Positions 1-14,218 of a stretch of 64,000 nucleotides of DNA are shown one piece after another. The notes under the pieces were generated by a model. It searched no databases. It saw only the letters and a list, made by a program, of their open reading frames with translations, and was not told the origin of the DNA. Position 1 is the stretch's first letter. Each line of letters begins with the position of its first letter. Made by a program: the position numbers and the translations under genes. The DNA comes from Thelephora terrestris. Lineage: Eukaryota > Basidiomycota > Agaricomycetes > Thelephorales > Thelephoraceae. The DNA lies in the NCBI GenBank assembly GCA_015956445.1, contig WIUZ02000021.1:62001-126000 (forward strand). Direction: 5' to 3'.

Positions 1-469
1 CTGGTTAGTATTACGGCATGCAAGGGGCGCATTTTCTGACTTGTTATCCTAGGAGGCCATGGAGCAGAAGGATCATACCACACCCTCTAAGGACAAACTT
101 GGACCTAAAACTGCAACGATGGCTGCGAATCATGAGAATGCTGCCACTACTCGGTACTTCTCCGAGTCGTCTACCGTTAAGGTCGCACAGGGCGTCTCCG
201 GAGATGTGCAGGACAAGGGGTCTGTCAAAGCCTTCCTGCCGTACCTCTATGCTGGCGTACAGCACTCATTCCAGGATATCGGCGTACGATCCACGAGGGA
301 GCTCAAGGAAAAAGTAATTTCGGGAACGATACGGTTCGAGCTGAGGACCGCCAGCGCCCAAGTCGAAGGAGGCGTTCATGGGTTAAACTCGTAAGTAGCC
401 TCTAAGACCGCCTCTCGCGACACTAACGCCACGCCCATTCCAAGGTATACGAAGAGGCTCTATGCCTGA
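1..469 (+). CDS. IMP dehydrogenase, C-terminal part (5' end outside window)
   Basis: IMP dehydrogenase converts IMP to XMP with NAD+, the first committed step of GTP synthesis in the cytosol. Only the last 121 residues are present. Exons are 1-3, 53-390 and 445-469, with introns 4-52 (gttagt...ctag) and 391-444 (gtaagt...caag); the stop is TGA at 467-469. The translation contains [42 protein letters not shown] and [21 protein letters not shown], the classic C-terminal blocks of the family, including the segment that closes over the active site and binds the monovalent cation. The end KRLYA matches fungal homologues. The upstream catalytic Cys loop and CBS domains lie outside the window. Identification is secure; the first codon of the visible part depends on the short intron at 4-52. 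Confidence 0.93.
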
Positions 470-1291
470 TCTCCCCGATTTCTCAGGCAGGGCGCTATAT
501 CTAGCGGTTTGGTGTGACATAGATCTATTGCCTCCACGGCTCAAATTCACCGGACGAGTTCCTTGCTCATTTTCTCTTAATCGATGTCTTCAGTCGAGTT
601 GTGCTATCACGCTCTTCAAGGATCAGTATCTGAGTCAGAAACTCCTGGGACACGCACACGCCTTCGAGCTTGGACTCGAATATGTGGATACCTACCAATC
701 ATTTCCTCCCTGCCAGTCCCGAAGTACGCGCTATAAAACTATTTCGGCTTTGCATTTTTTACTTTCTCGTTCCTCGACTGTTAGATGGCGATGCCCCAAA
801 ATCAAGTCGGAGTGTGAAGCCCTCCGTCAGATATTGTTTTGGAATTGCGTCGCTGACTTCTACGTCGAGCGGCGATCACTTTTTTTAATAGTAGGTCAAC
901 AACCTTTCCTACGTCCATCAGGTCAGGGAGGAGCTTAAGTCGCGGAGTCGTGGGTATTGAAAACCCAATGACTGCCACTTATTTTCTCATCAATGAAGCC
1001 AGGGCTATCAGAGTCTCTTGGCCATTGCTTCTGACTGTTCATCTCGCAATTCACGCTCGGTCTATCCTTGTAGCGTTCGTCTGCTGGTCCCTATTGTTTC
1101 CTCATCACTCGTGTCCTTACATAATAAAAGTAGATAGTCGCGCACCCGCCGTAGTGGTAAAGTTCACTGCCTGATGTCCCTACCCGCGGGCCGTCGATGT
1201 CACACCCGCCCCGTCACTACACGTGGACTCCCGCGTGCGCCGCAGTGTTACCCACGGGCGCTTACTTTCGTTTCTCAGCTCATCGGAATTG
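470..1291. other. Intergenic region, no gene supported
   Basis: This is the 3' flank of IMP dehydrogenase and the 5' flank of the next gene. Open frames of up to 158 codons occur here but show no family motif and no convincing splice structure. Nothing else was recognised. Confidence 0.5.
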
Positions 1292-4200
1292 ATGGCTGGA
1301 GGCAGTCCCAGCTCTCAAGGAAACCGCTACAATCACAATGACGCCGCATTCGTGGAGTACAATACTCGAATTCAGTCGGGCAATCTCCCAACGTTCACCA
1401 CTGCAGCTTCCAAGTTCACCGAGTGGTTGGGCTCAGACAAGGCGTATTACCCTAACGCAAGAGCCCCAGTGCGTCTACGCTCTTGAATCCTCCAGTAAAC
1501 AGCCCTAATCGTCGAATCTCCTTTAGATTGTCTCCATCATCGAGGTATGCCAATGAAACTACGATTTATTCCTTTCCTGACGACACCATCATCGAGTCTG
1601 CACATGCCACCATCTGCCGCGTTCAAGGAGATCCATCTTCCCCTTTCACGCTAGGCAAGACTCTGCCTGGTCTCGATCCCTGGTATCAACCATACTTTTT
1701 GCTCCTCAAACAAGTCGGGGGTCGCTTGAATCATTTCGAGCCAGAACTCAGAGGTGTTATCCATCCGTCTTCGGTCCTCCCCCTTGCTGACGGTCCCTAT
1801 CGATCAGCACGTTTGCAGCTGTTGGTTGAGAATGCAGGGATAAAGATCGTGCAAGTGCCTACCCTTACGGAGAAGTCCAGTACACTAACAGAACGTGAGT
1901 TTTTACCTCGCTCTACAAATCCTTCACGGATCGCTCTTTCTTCCTCGTTGACAACGACTGTGTGACCCATACAGACGTAAAGGAAGACCCCGCCTTCGTC
2001 AATGCTTCATCGCACGCCGTAGGCCCGAGCAACCAGGGTCAAGAGCCCGAAACAGTCTCATCCGCGAAAATACACGAATCTCAGAGAAAGGGGAGGCGGA
2101 AGTTAAATAATGCCATTTTTGAAGTCGACGCTGCGGCTGCCTTGAGAACCAAGGGGGGATCAGGACGCCGAACGGTGGATAAATCTGAGGTCACCATCAA
2201 ACAGGAGGCCACATGTCCTGTCCAACCACCAGTCCGATTGACTGAGGGCGCCATAGAACGTGCATCGAACGCGGAGGACTCGACGGACGAGCAGCTGCAG
2301 GCGACAAGTAAAGACGTGAGCTATTGCAATTTCTAAAGCACCGTGACTCAGCTGACTAGGACTGAGGCCCACTAGAACGACCTTCCAATAGATATTACGG
2401 TCGCAAGCTCGAGCCACACCAGGATGGAAGATCCTATGCTACCCGAGGTTTGCGTTAACAATGTTTGCGATCGACAGTAAATTCAACCTGTGAAATAGGT
2501 GGGGGGCGTTGAAGTGCCACGTGAAAGACCCTCGATATGCTCACCCGAAGTAGGGCCAACCGATCCGAATGGTCAGCTTGGGCGCCTTCAAGCTCCTGCA
2601 GCCAATTTATCGCCTGAAGAAGTTGAGACTAGAAGTATCGATCAAGATCCTCCAGACGTCCGCCCCGGAACCACCCCTGAACCTATGGCTACGGAACCGT
2701 CCGCCGACTCTCTAATTCCTGTACCTGACTCAGAAGGGACGGAGGCAGCCGAACGAGCGGAGACACAAAAGCAGTCCCAGGATGACTTCTGGACCGCGGA
2801 GGTGCGTCGGCGCTGGATCGAGCGAATAGCTCTATGACTTACGCTTTGGTACATCGCGACAGGGTATAGGTAGAGAGGTTTCCCTACACTCAGGCAATAG
2901 TGATGTACACGGGACTACTCGAAGAAGAAAGGGTCCCGATCCGGTGGACGGGGAGCAGAACAAAACATTCCTGGAGCCTCCTGCCAAGCGTACCCGAACG
3001 GAACTGGAGGCCACTACTGTAGTTGCTCCGTCGATGTCAGCATCACGATCCCCTACACCTAGAGTTCCGACCCGCGAAAGTTCAGCTCGTGCGAAATCGG
3101 TAATAAGGCACAGGGTACAACGGTCCAGCAGTGATATGGTCCTTGAATCTGAGGATCAGGCTCCTCAGACCCCTCAGCCAGACACGGGAGCAGCGGATAA
3201 GAAGAAAAATGACGATAGCAACCCGCTATCCCTCGAACAGCAGCCGTTTACAGAACCACAGACCAGGGCTCTCGCAACGGGGTCTCACGAAGAACAAGTG
3301 ATAGAGGATGTACCAATGCCTCCCATTCAGAATCTATCTCTGACTTCCCCTAAAATCAAGCCAAACCCTTTCACGGCGTGTAGGATCCCCCTCTACTCTC
3401 CAGGCGCACTTCCAGGATTCGTACGATCCACCGTGATACCTGAGGTCGGACCTCTCTCGCTTGACGCACCTGTCTTCGGTCACCCTCTTGGCGATGTGTC
3501 TACAGCGGTCTTACAAACGCCAGATCATAAAACCTATGTCTTTTCCGCTGTCGAAATCCGCACTTTGGTCGCGTCACGGGGATCGGACGAGGACTCTGGC
3601 CCGAGCAAGTTAGTGTTCAACCTCGACTGGGGGGCCATGAACAGGATTACCAAGTGGAGGAATTTCAAAGCTGGTCAAGGGTAGGACCGCTATCTTCCCC
3701 CACATCTACAAAACTACTGATATCGTTTGTATTCTTTTTAGCCCATTGGAGGGTTCTGTCTGTCTTTCTCTCGCGTGTTACCCGGTAGACTCAGTTGCTG
3801 CAATGATGAGCTCGGCTACGGAAAGCCAACCTTTCGATGCGTTGATACGGCAGGCGCGTGTCAAATCCGTTTGGCCGTCTGGCCCTAGGTTCCGTTCCAC
3901 GTTGAAGGATGGCTCGGGAAATTCATACCCCATCCCACCCTTCTCGGTGAGTCTCGACCTCCCCTTCGTCGTACCCATCTGTCGGACGGACGTGTCGACC
4001 AATGGTCATCAATTACAAACTTTCTCAAGGCTTTACAGACAACCGACGATGACTTTATTGACATCTCTGGAAGTGCAATCCCGGGTACGAACACGTACGC
4101 TATCGAAAGCAACGGTCAGAGCCTCTCCGACTGGCTGTTTGCGGTGTACGTTCACTCCCCGACAATAGCATACTTCAATGCCTCCCAAGCGAGAGTCAAT

Positions 4201-4296
4201 AAAGAAAAAGAATGGGTAGACTCGTTATCTTCGTTCGCCACGTATACCTTGCCCGCCACGCACTGGGATACCTTGCAGCCACAAGAACTGGGTTGA
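1292..4296 (+). CDS. Unrecognised 824-residue protein, nine exons
   Basis: No family is recognised. A consistent nine-exon model gives exons 1292-1468, 1527-1544, 1597-1894, 1975-2307, 2392-2447, 2499-2801, 2863-3680, 3742-3946 and 4030-4296, 2475 nt in all with every junction in phase. Donors are GTGCGT, GTATGC, GTGAGT, GTAAAG, GTTTGC, GTGCGT, GTAGGA and GTGAGT; branch-like CTAAT and CTGAC motifs precede several acceptors. The first about 180 residues look folded (VEYNTRIQSGNLPTF, GLDPWYQPYFLLLKQVGGRL). Residues of about 200-560 are rich in Ser, Pro, Thr and Glu and are probably disordered, with a basic KRTRTE stretch that could be a nuclear signal. The last about 170 residues again look structured (LSDWLFAVYVHSPTIAYFNA). 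A nuclear regulatory role would be a guess. The last acceptor could be at 4029 or 4038. Confidence 0.65.
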
Positions 4297-4489
4297 CTCT
4301 TCGATAGATGATACACTTGGCCCATATACTTGTTTGCTGGCCCTGGGTTAATACGTCGCTGCACGCAGTGGAACATCCTCCATCAGCCACCATGCGCGGC
4401 AATCTGACTCTATGTATTATCTCCGAAAGCACACCAATTATCATAGCGGTATATTATGTGTAATGTGATCGTATTGTATGAGTCCCACT

Positions 4490-6670
<2,181 letters not shown>

Positions 6671-6886
6671 GATCAGATTCCGCTCGGAGCTAGAAAAAAA
6701 ATCCATGTCCTCTAGTCGTACGAGCACAAACGTGCCACTAGCTTTTCAGAATAAAACGTAATCAGACTACGCTTTTCTGAGGGTGGACTCGCGTATGCTT
6801 CTAGCATCTAATCGCACGACGAGAAAGAAGAACGGTGTATGCAGAGACGGAAGCTACCACAGAAGTCTGTTGATCGAATGGATAGG

Positions 6887-9800
6887 CTACGAGGCAGTCC
6901 AAAGCGCCCCTTGGCCCCTCCCACGGCCACGGAATCCTCCCCCACCCCTCGCTGGCGGGACGACGCCCCTCCCCCCGGCAAATCCACCCCTTCCGCCCAA
7001 CGAACTACCACCACGGCCGGCACTTCCTCTCGCGAGATGATGTAGCCCCCCACGACCGCGATGATTGAGACCGCCATCACTCATTGTTTGGGGTTCGTCA
7101 GTACCGTTTGCCTGGTGGTTTGAGGAAATTCCAGTGCCTCGTCTTGAGATGGGTGTACCACCCCTGCGTCCGTTCACAGCGCCACCACGGCCACGCTGAG
7201 GGTTCTCCATGATGTGGATAGGGCTATAAGAAAGGTATTTAGCTCGGGCGCTCCGCGTCGGAAATGAACGCCTGACCCTTGGTTTACAGGCGGCTTCCAC
7301 ACAGACGGTGGCGTTTGTCGCTGACCAATCCCTCGCTGCGCGTTGTCATTCGGATGCGATTGCTGTGACTTCGATGGGTTTGTCGAGGTGGAAACCTGAG
7401 GGTTGCTGAGGTTCAGACAAGAGTTGAATTCAACAGTAGCCCCCCGATATTGAGAGCACCTAGAATGCGAGGTCAGTTGACCGGTCCCCCCTCAGACTGT
7501 CTGGATGGGTCACAGACCTATCCCCCAAAGTCGACCCTGACATGAACGAAACATCCCAAACCACATCAAGCGTCTTCGCATTGATTCCGATGACCACCCC
7601 TTTGATTGACAGAGGAACCGAACCAGAATCCTTGACCATCGCAATTCTGTCCCCAATTTCGAATTGCTGGTTTTGTAAACGGTATATCGCATGTGCGGGT
7701 TTGAGGACCGCCTGTCGAGGGATGCCGTTCACAATCACTTTCTTCATCTGCGTGCGCCTCTCTGAAAGCTGATCCACCAGTTCCTCAATTTTCCTGACGG
7801 TTTCCTATCCTCAGTTGTCAAACACCCGAACCGAACCGAAACGAATTCATGACCTTACCTTCCCAACCTTGTCACAATTTAGAGGCACAGGTTCAAAATC
7901 CCGAACGCCTTTTTCTACAAGCCAAGCCTTGAGTTCCTTGACTCTGGCGCCCGAGGTTGGTCCAGGGAACACCTCGGATAACTTGAGGAAATCTAGTGCC
8001 AAAAGTTCTAAACGAACGCGGAAACCATCTGTGTGATAGTGACTCGCCATTTCCGTTCTTTCCGAGGCTCTTCATCACCTCCGGGAATTTCTCCTACGCA
8101 GGCAGGGATCAGAAAGCGGGCGCACAATAGTTTGGTACAAGTTACCTTGTATTCCCTGATAAGATCCACGGTTATCTGACTAAACTCCCAATATCGGTCT
8201 GGCTTGCGGGAATAATCAACAACCTTCTGAGCTCTGCCCTCGAATTTCAAGCTCAATCCAAGGTTCATCTTTCCCGAACGATCCCCGTCCACCGCCATGA
8301 CCCTTGAAGTGAGTTTCGAGACGACTTTTGGCGAGAGTCCGACAATCTCTGCAACATCGCGTAAAGGGTAATAGCTCTCGCTGACTTGTTCCCTGATGAG
8401 ATTTTTGAACTTTTCGTTTTCATCCTTGTCCTGGGCGAAGTACTAGCGTCGACTGGGTTACAACCGATCGATGCCTCATAAGCACGGGAAACAACTCACC
8501 GCGAGGATGACAGATAAGGTTTTGTCTGTGGCCCCCGAGATCTGCGCAGCCGTCCCGTAAGCATGTTCTCCCAAGAAGAATACTTTTGTGCCTATGGGAA
8601 ACTCTTCGCTTAGGGGAGGTGGTACCCTTTCGAGGTAACGAGGGTCTTCGGACGCGACACTCGTGATTGTCAGTTGTGCTGCCTGTTCCGTCTCCTTGTC
8701 CTGAGTTTCGTACTCCTTTATGAACGCGCCGTTATCCAGGGGCTTCATCCCTGGCAATGTTCAATACTTCAACATCAAAACAGAACTTGTCCAACAAACC
8801 TTTCAGGGGCACCACGTGTACCAAGATCTCCACCGAATCTGTAATGACCCCGCATCTTTTCGAATAATGCGTCTCAATCCGTTCCGCTTTCGCCCTCCAC
8901 GTGCCAACACCATGGGGGGGATGGGGATTCTGCACAACCTTTTCTGGGGCTCCCGGTATGATCTCCGCTTTTTCGTATTTGAACAAAGAGTCTGAGACTG
9001 CAGTGACTTTTCCTTCCTGTAAGAAGGGCCATCCGATGAAAACCCGTTGTCCGATCATTTCCTCTGCAACTTCTTGAGTTTTTTTGCCCTCGTGAGGATC
9101 CTTGACGTGGATGACCATAGACTTATTCCGACTCTCTGTCCCGTGGATATTGACCCCGTGGTGCCCAAGCGTTGCATGGTGATGAATTGTCTTGAGGGAA
9201 GGAAATCCAGCCAAAGATTCAGCACCAAGCAGGACACCATCGCATAAACCTTGCACCAAATGTAGACCATCCAGAATTGGGAGATCGTAGGGTTCCATAA
9301 CGCACTGGCATCGATGTATCGCAGGGAAGAATCCAGGAAGAGAGGAAGCATACACCGTTGGAGGCCCAGGATGGAAAGAGAAAGATAGACTCGTTCCGAA
9401 CCTATTTCTTCCGCGTTCTTCCTCAGTGAGCTTATGCTCCTTGGCTTAGTAATTGTTCAGCGGCGAGATAAAATCGGGAAACACAGGGCAGCGTACATGC
9501 CATGGCTTGTAAAAGTCGGTTTTCGTCGATGAAGGGAATCTTCACAACAGCTTCCCACTCTTGTTTCTTACCGTTCAAATCTTGTTCAAAATCTTTCGGG
9601 TAGAAATCAAGAATCGGGGAGTCGACATCGTACATGAGAGGCTGGAGGAAAAAGCATGAGATAATACTCCGCGAGAAAAGTGTACAATACTCACACGGTA
9701 GGGTGGTGGAACGAGCTCCTTGCTAGCCTCTGGCAAAACACCCATCAACTGTTCGAACGGGCGAAAAGGCTTCCCCAACTCAAAGTGGAACACCATTTTG

Positions 9801-12091
9801 TCCACCCCCACGAAGTCTTTTGTCGAGGTAAGAGCGATAAGGCAATGTAGAATTCAGAAATTGGCACATACCCGATATCCGTGGGGCATAATGATAATCG
9901 TAGAACCACCCCCATGAGCACACCCCGCTGTAGTAATAATGCATCACCCACTGCAGGCCCTCAATATAACGGAAAATCAGTGGGTTCATCTGGTCATAGT
10001 CGTCATATGATAGCCTGAGTTTATCCTGAACGGATTGTGAGATAGTACTTCTGAAGCAGGAGAGGGATCAAACCGAATAATATTCTCGCTTCCAATCATC
10101 CATCTTTTGCTTCAGCCTAAGCTGTTCCCGTGCGTCGAAATTGTCTTCGGCGTTTTCCATGAGCATCTTCGCCTTATCGTATTTCTTCAATACCCGATCG
10201 ACCGCAACTGTGGCTGCTTCATCTTGAGAGTCACTTTCGCTTTCCTGTTCATCCAAGGCAGACTCCGGAAAACGCAACACCACAAGGTTCTGATCCTCCT
10301 CATCATACTCATCCCAGGAGAGCGTAAGATGGAGATCGCGCGCGAGATTAGTGAGGAATTCCCGCTCTCTGGCTGAGAACAAGTTAGGCATCGACAACTC
10401 TGCTCTCCTCAGTTCCGATGTGGATGTCGAACGGTTTTCTAGCACAAATGATTTGACTTGGTCAAAAATCATTCTCTGCGACGGCGTCATCACTAGGTGG
10501 ATGGGGTGAGCGTGGGGTGGTAGACGGGAGTGAGATAACGGACCAACTGCAGAATTGCTGCTTGGACCAGGTTTGGAGTGTTTGGATTGTTTTCCCTTGA
10601 TCCAATTCATGTCAGAGTACTCGCGTTGGAAGATTTCCTGTTCCCATTCCTGCATGCGATCGAGGAGTACCTGCAGGCGTACGGTGTCGATAGCGCCGCT
10701 CTCGTTGAGATACCCGTCTAGTAACTGTCAATAACTTCACCTAACCCAGAGATTACAGGGCAACGTACCCAGTGACGGGAGGACCTGCTTGTAGATCTCG
10801 AAGAGGCGCTCAAGTCCATTCTCGTGGATGTGAACATCTGGGAGGTGAGGCAGAAAGTCGTTGCCAACGAAGACCGCGAGTAGAATGAAGTCGTCGATTA
10901 CACGTTCCAAGCTATAGTCAAACGGCAGAATCGTCTCTATTTCGCGAAACTCGAGGTCAAGGTATTCCCTCATAAGCGTCAAATGGAGAAGGTAGAAATT
11001 GATCGATTCTAAACTGGAAGATTCGTAAGATACTGGCAAGATTTTGGCGAACGAGATTTACCCAGCGTTGTGTTTCTTCCTAGCAGGGCCGAATTTGACC
11101 TCTTCGCGCAACAAACAAAAGTGGGGATCGTGGCTCAAAAGTCCCAACATGATGAGGTCTGCATCCAGACCATACAAACAATGTCGAACGTTGGGGTTGT
11201 AATCCGGCTGGGCGCGCGACTTTCGTATGTATTCCATGATCTTGTGTTCCCCCTCCCCCGGCACTTCGTGGCCGGAGAGGATAACCTGGCATTCCCGCCA
11301 GTTCGAATCTTCACTGATCTTCTTGTTCACGAAGTACTTGAGTTGTTCAGAGAGCTTCGCCATGAACACGGTACCTATTTGAATCAGATTTAAAGACGGA
11401 CAAGACGATGGCGCGCGCACACCTGGAGTAATGCAATTGCTGTCGAATGCCCTCTCATCTGGAAGTTTTTCGCCCTTCCTCTCGGCTTTCTCCCTGACTT
11501 CCCTTGCCTCCTTGGCTGTTTTAAACCGTCGACTCCGTTGCTGGTTCATCTTCGCACGTGGGGCAACGCCATCAACAGCCATGAAAAACAGCTTCTTTGG
11601 TTTGATCTTCCCGAATAGATGGTCCACATAAGAGAATATAGAGGTAAAGATCTGCTCCTCCGATAATCTGAAGTGCGCGTCTTCGTCGTTGGGATGTGAG
11701 CCTGAGCGGATCATGTGTTAGCCAACGAGAGATACTCTGAGTGGAAGCCCACAGTTATGGATGATTCCGTTGAAGTCAATATAGAGGTTGTCTGAAGATT
11801 CTCATTAGTTCCTGTGGACCTAGGGATTTAAGGCGGACAAACCGAACTCTGGAATCTTGTTCTCCTCAATCAGTTGAGAGGTCAAAGGGTATCGCTCCCT
11901 ATGACCGCATTGAGAACCAATGCCACAACCCAAAAATGAAGCTCACGAAATGTATCTGAAGAACTAGTCGTATCCAACTCAGTTCATGGAATTCAAGATT
12001 GGCTATCCGAAATGCCCATACCTTGGGGATTCCTGAGCGAAGAACTTTTCGTTAGTGGGGGTTTCCCAGGATGTTAGAAGACCATACCCAT
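6887..12091 (-). CDS. XRN1: 5'-3' exoribonuclease Xrn1
   Basis: Xrn1 degrades decapped, 5'-monophosphate mRNA in the cytoplasm. The gene has many short introns. The start ATGG (12091-12088) is joined to codons for MGIPK, FFRYIS and [18 protein letters not shown], the standard N-terminus. Catalytic motifs follow: [63 protein letters not shown] and GNDFLPHLP, which carry the acidic metal ligands. The SH3-like part is at about 7,780-7,460 ([17 protein letters not shown]). The C-terminus (about 7,210-6,890) is an RGG tail with repeated GRGG and FRGRGRG, typical of RNA-binding low-complexity ends. The total is roughly 1,300-1,400 residues. The intron after HN is best read with donor GTGGGC, giving HNCSHPND. 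The stop chosen is TAG at 6889-6887. Exon edges in the central part are not all resolved. Confidence 0.93.
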
Positions 12092-12238
12092 AATTATGCA
12101 GAGACCAAGAGATGTACAAGGGGATAGAAAGTGTGCGGGCCGCGCGGACTGTCAGAATCAGGATGATATGCAACCACGTGACCCGACCACTCTTTCACCA
12201 CTGCTCGGAGCTCCAGTGCTTGCCCCTCCGGTATCAGG
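12092..12238. promoter_or_regulatory. Divergent promoter between XRN1 and the F-box gene
   Basis: Only 147 bp separate the two start codons, which face away from each other, so the core promoters of both genes must lie here or inside the 5' leaders. No clear TATA box is seen; a CACGTG-like word (cacgtg) lies at about 12,175. This is inference from layout only. Confidence 0.5.
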
Positions 12239-14083
12239 ATGGCTACTGTAAAGGACCTCGACGCCCTTCATGGATGGCTCGAGTCCGCTCAGCGTCACGA
12301 AGCCCACCTTCTTTCCCTCCTTCACGACGCTCAAGCAGAGGTCAATATGATCAAGTCACGTTGCGCTCAGCTTGAAGCCCAGAAATGCCCCATCAACCGT
12401 GTCCCAAACGAACTGCTCATCTCCATCTTCACCTTCTTCGTGCAGGATTTAGACCAAGATGACGCGGAGGCAGAGCACAAATTGTGTCACTGGCGCCCAG
12501 TGGTCTTAAGCCACGTATCCCGCCAATGGCGCATCCTCGCCCTCTCAACGTCCTGTCTTTGGTCGAGAATCGTCTTGTCGAAGGCCTCCCCGGTCTCGGC
12601 ATTTGATCATTTCATTACCCACGCCGGAACTTCGCTCATTGACATCTTTGCGAACGATATCGACGATGATCAATCCACCCGACACGCTCCCCTAGTCAGC
12701 TCGGAGTACCTTCCCCGGTCGAGGACCATCGCGATTACAACGTTGGGACCCCTCTCAATGGTCAATTTTCTTCGATCGCTGTACGACCCCGTCATATTTT
12801 CCCACTTATCGACCCTGAAACTCTCCTGCGACCCCCCGCACCGTGTCTGGGGCACATTCTTCCACGGCTTACCATCTCGTCCAGATGTCCGGTTTCCCGG
12901 TTTGAGGCACGTCCAGCTGGTTGAAGTCCCCATCTACAGTGTCCCCATAGGCGTTTTTCGTAATATTCACACTCTTGAATTGTCGAACCCCAAACAAGGC
13001 CCTTATCCACTCACTCGATTTCATCCTCACTTGTTAAACGTTCTCTCCGCCGCTAGGCGCTTGGAACATCTAATACTCTCGGACTTCACGCCATTCATCG
13101 ACCACGGAACCGATCCAATTGGTGGGGGCAACCCCTTACCAACTATCGCCTTGCCCCTCCTTCAAGAATTTATCTGGTATTATCCAGAAGTGAGGGCATT
13201 ACGGCATTTCTTCTCTCATGTTTCCACTCCACGCCTACGCAATGCCGATTTCTCCGCCAAGTCCAACAGAGGCATGACTCAAAACGTCACTCCTTTCGCG
13301 TTTCGCTTCCCCTTCGTCGACGACCTCACCATCGAGTGCGACACACAGGAAACACTCTATAGCGCCACACGAGAGATGGAGTTCCCAGGGATAAGAAATC
13401 TTATCATACAAACCTCGATAGACAAATGGGACCCCACTTCCTCCCTCCCGGTCTTCCGCTGGTCGGCCATCTTCCGTGATCTTCGGGTACCCTACCTCAC
13501 TCGACTCACACTCTTTCGACTCTCGATCACGTTGGACCACATCGGCGGAGTGTTCCAGTATATGCCTTCGCTAAGGTCGCTGACGTGTGACATGTGCGAC
13601 GGTGTCGCGAACCTGTTATGTGCTCTCAGTGCAGGTGACTGCGCATGTCCTATTGGAAAGTCCATTCACGAGGACCACGGCTTGCTTGAGCTGGAGTCAC
13701 TCACATTTAGAGACTGCGATGGCCTTCGTATTGGGTGCCTCCAGAAGTGGATCTGTGCAAGGAATGGTGACGGAGAATCAAGGCACACTGCTGTCAACCG
13801 TACCCAGGGCCGCTCAGTGGCGCGGAGGAAGATAAAACCGCTGAGCGGAAAGTACAAAAGCAGAGTCCAACGACCAGGCCCTACGCCTACAACAACATCC
13901 ATCGAAAAAGGTCTGGAGGGTTTGTCGTTGGGTCGATCTTCCACTGCGGCTTGTTACATACCGAATTACCTTCGTCAACCTTCAAAGATAACATTCGTCT
14001 CGTTTGACAATTGTAGTGGCATAGTGGAGGCCAATGCGCGTGAACTGCAGCGACTTGGTATAGATACGGTAGAATGGAAGTAG
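12239..14083 (+). CDS. F-box protein of the mushroom type with leucine-rich C-terminal part
   Basis: This is a single-exon gene of 614 codons. Residues of about 10-48 form a short coiled coil (LHGWLESAQRHEAHLLSLL). The F-box follows at about 50-105, with the consensus-like start INRVPNELLISIFTFFV and the end VSRQWRILALSTSCLWSRI. In this family the F-box binds Skp1 of an SCF ubiquitin ligase, and the C-terminal part selects the substrate. The remaining about 480 residues have irregular leucine-rich strands (LRHVQLVEVPIY, IHTLELSNPKQ, LRSLTCDMCDG) as in the LRR-like F-box proteins that are expanded in Agaricomycetes. The substrate is unknown. It shares a very short divergent promoter with XRN1. 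A Cys-rich patch (CALSAGDCACPIG) near residue 460 is unusual for the family. The frame is open throughout. Confidence 0.85.
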   Translation: MATVKDLDALHGWLESAQRHEAHLLSLLHDAQAEVNMIKSRCAQLEAQKCPINRVPNELLISIFTFFVQDLDQDDAEAEHKLCHWRPVVLSHVSRQWRILALSTSCLWSRIVLSKASPVSAFDHFITHAGTSLIDIFANDIDDDQSTRHAPLVSSEYLPRSRTIAITTLGPLSMVNFLRSLYDPVIFSHLSTLKLSCDPPHRVWGTFFHGLPSRPDVRFPGLRHVQLVEVPIYSVPIGVFRNIHTLELSNPKQGPYPLTRFHPHLLNVLSAARRLEHLILSDFTPFIDHGTDPIGGGNPLPTIALPLLQEFIWYYPEVRALRHFFSHVSTPRLRNADFSAKSNRGMTQNVTPFAFRFPFVDDLTIECDTQETLYSATREMEFPGIRNLIIQTSIDKWDPTSSLPVFRWSAIFRDLRVPYLTRLTLFRLSITLDHIGGVFQYMPSLRSLTCDMCDGVANLLCALSAGDCACPIGKSIHEDHGLLELESLTFRDCDGLRIGCLQKWICARNGDGESRHTAVNRTQGRSVARRKIKPLSGKYKSRVQRPGPTPTTTSIEKGLEGLSLGRSSTAACYIPNYLRQPSKITFVSFDNCSGIVEANARELQRLGIDTVEWK

Positions 14084-14218
14084 CTTTACCTCCCCTTTTA
14101 TCAGACCCGTTGTGTTTCGCTCCGAGTTACACCGATGTCGCTCTGTTCCTACGATCACAAGTTACCCGGACCGCCATTTCCGGTAACGCTCTCGCTTTAG
14201 CTTGACCACCATCCCACA

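Noticed and set aside
462-938. 158-codon open frame after IMP dehydrogenase
   Set aside because: Overlaps the IMPDH stop, has no motif and shows unusual composition for a host gene.
6839-7045. Plus-strand Pro-rich frames opposite the XRN1 RGG tail
   Set aside because: They are the antisense of Gly/Arg-rich codons.
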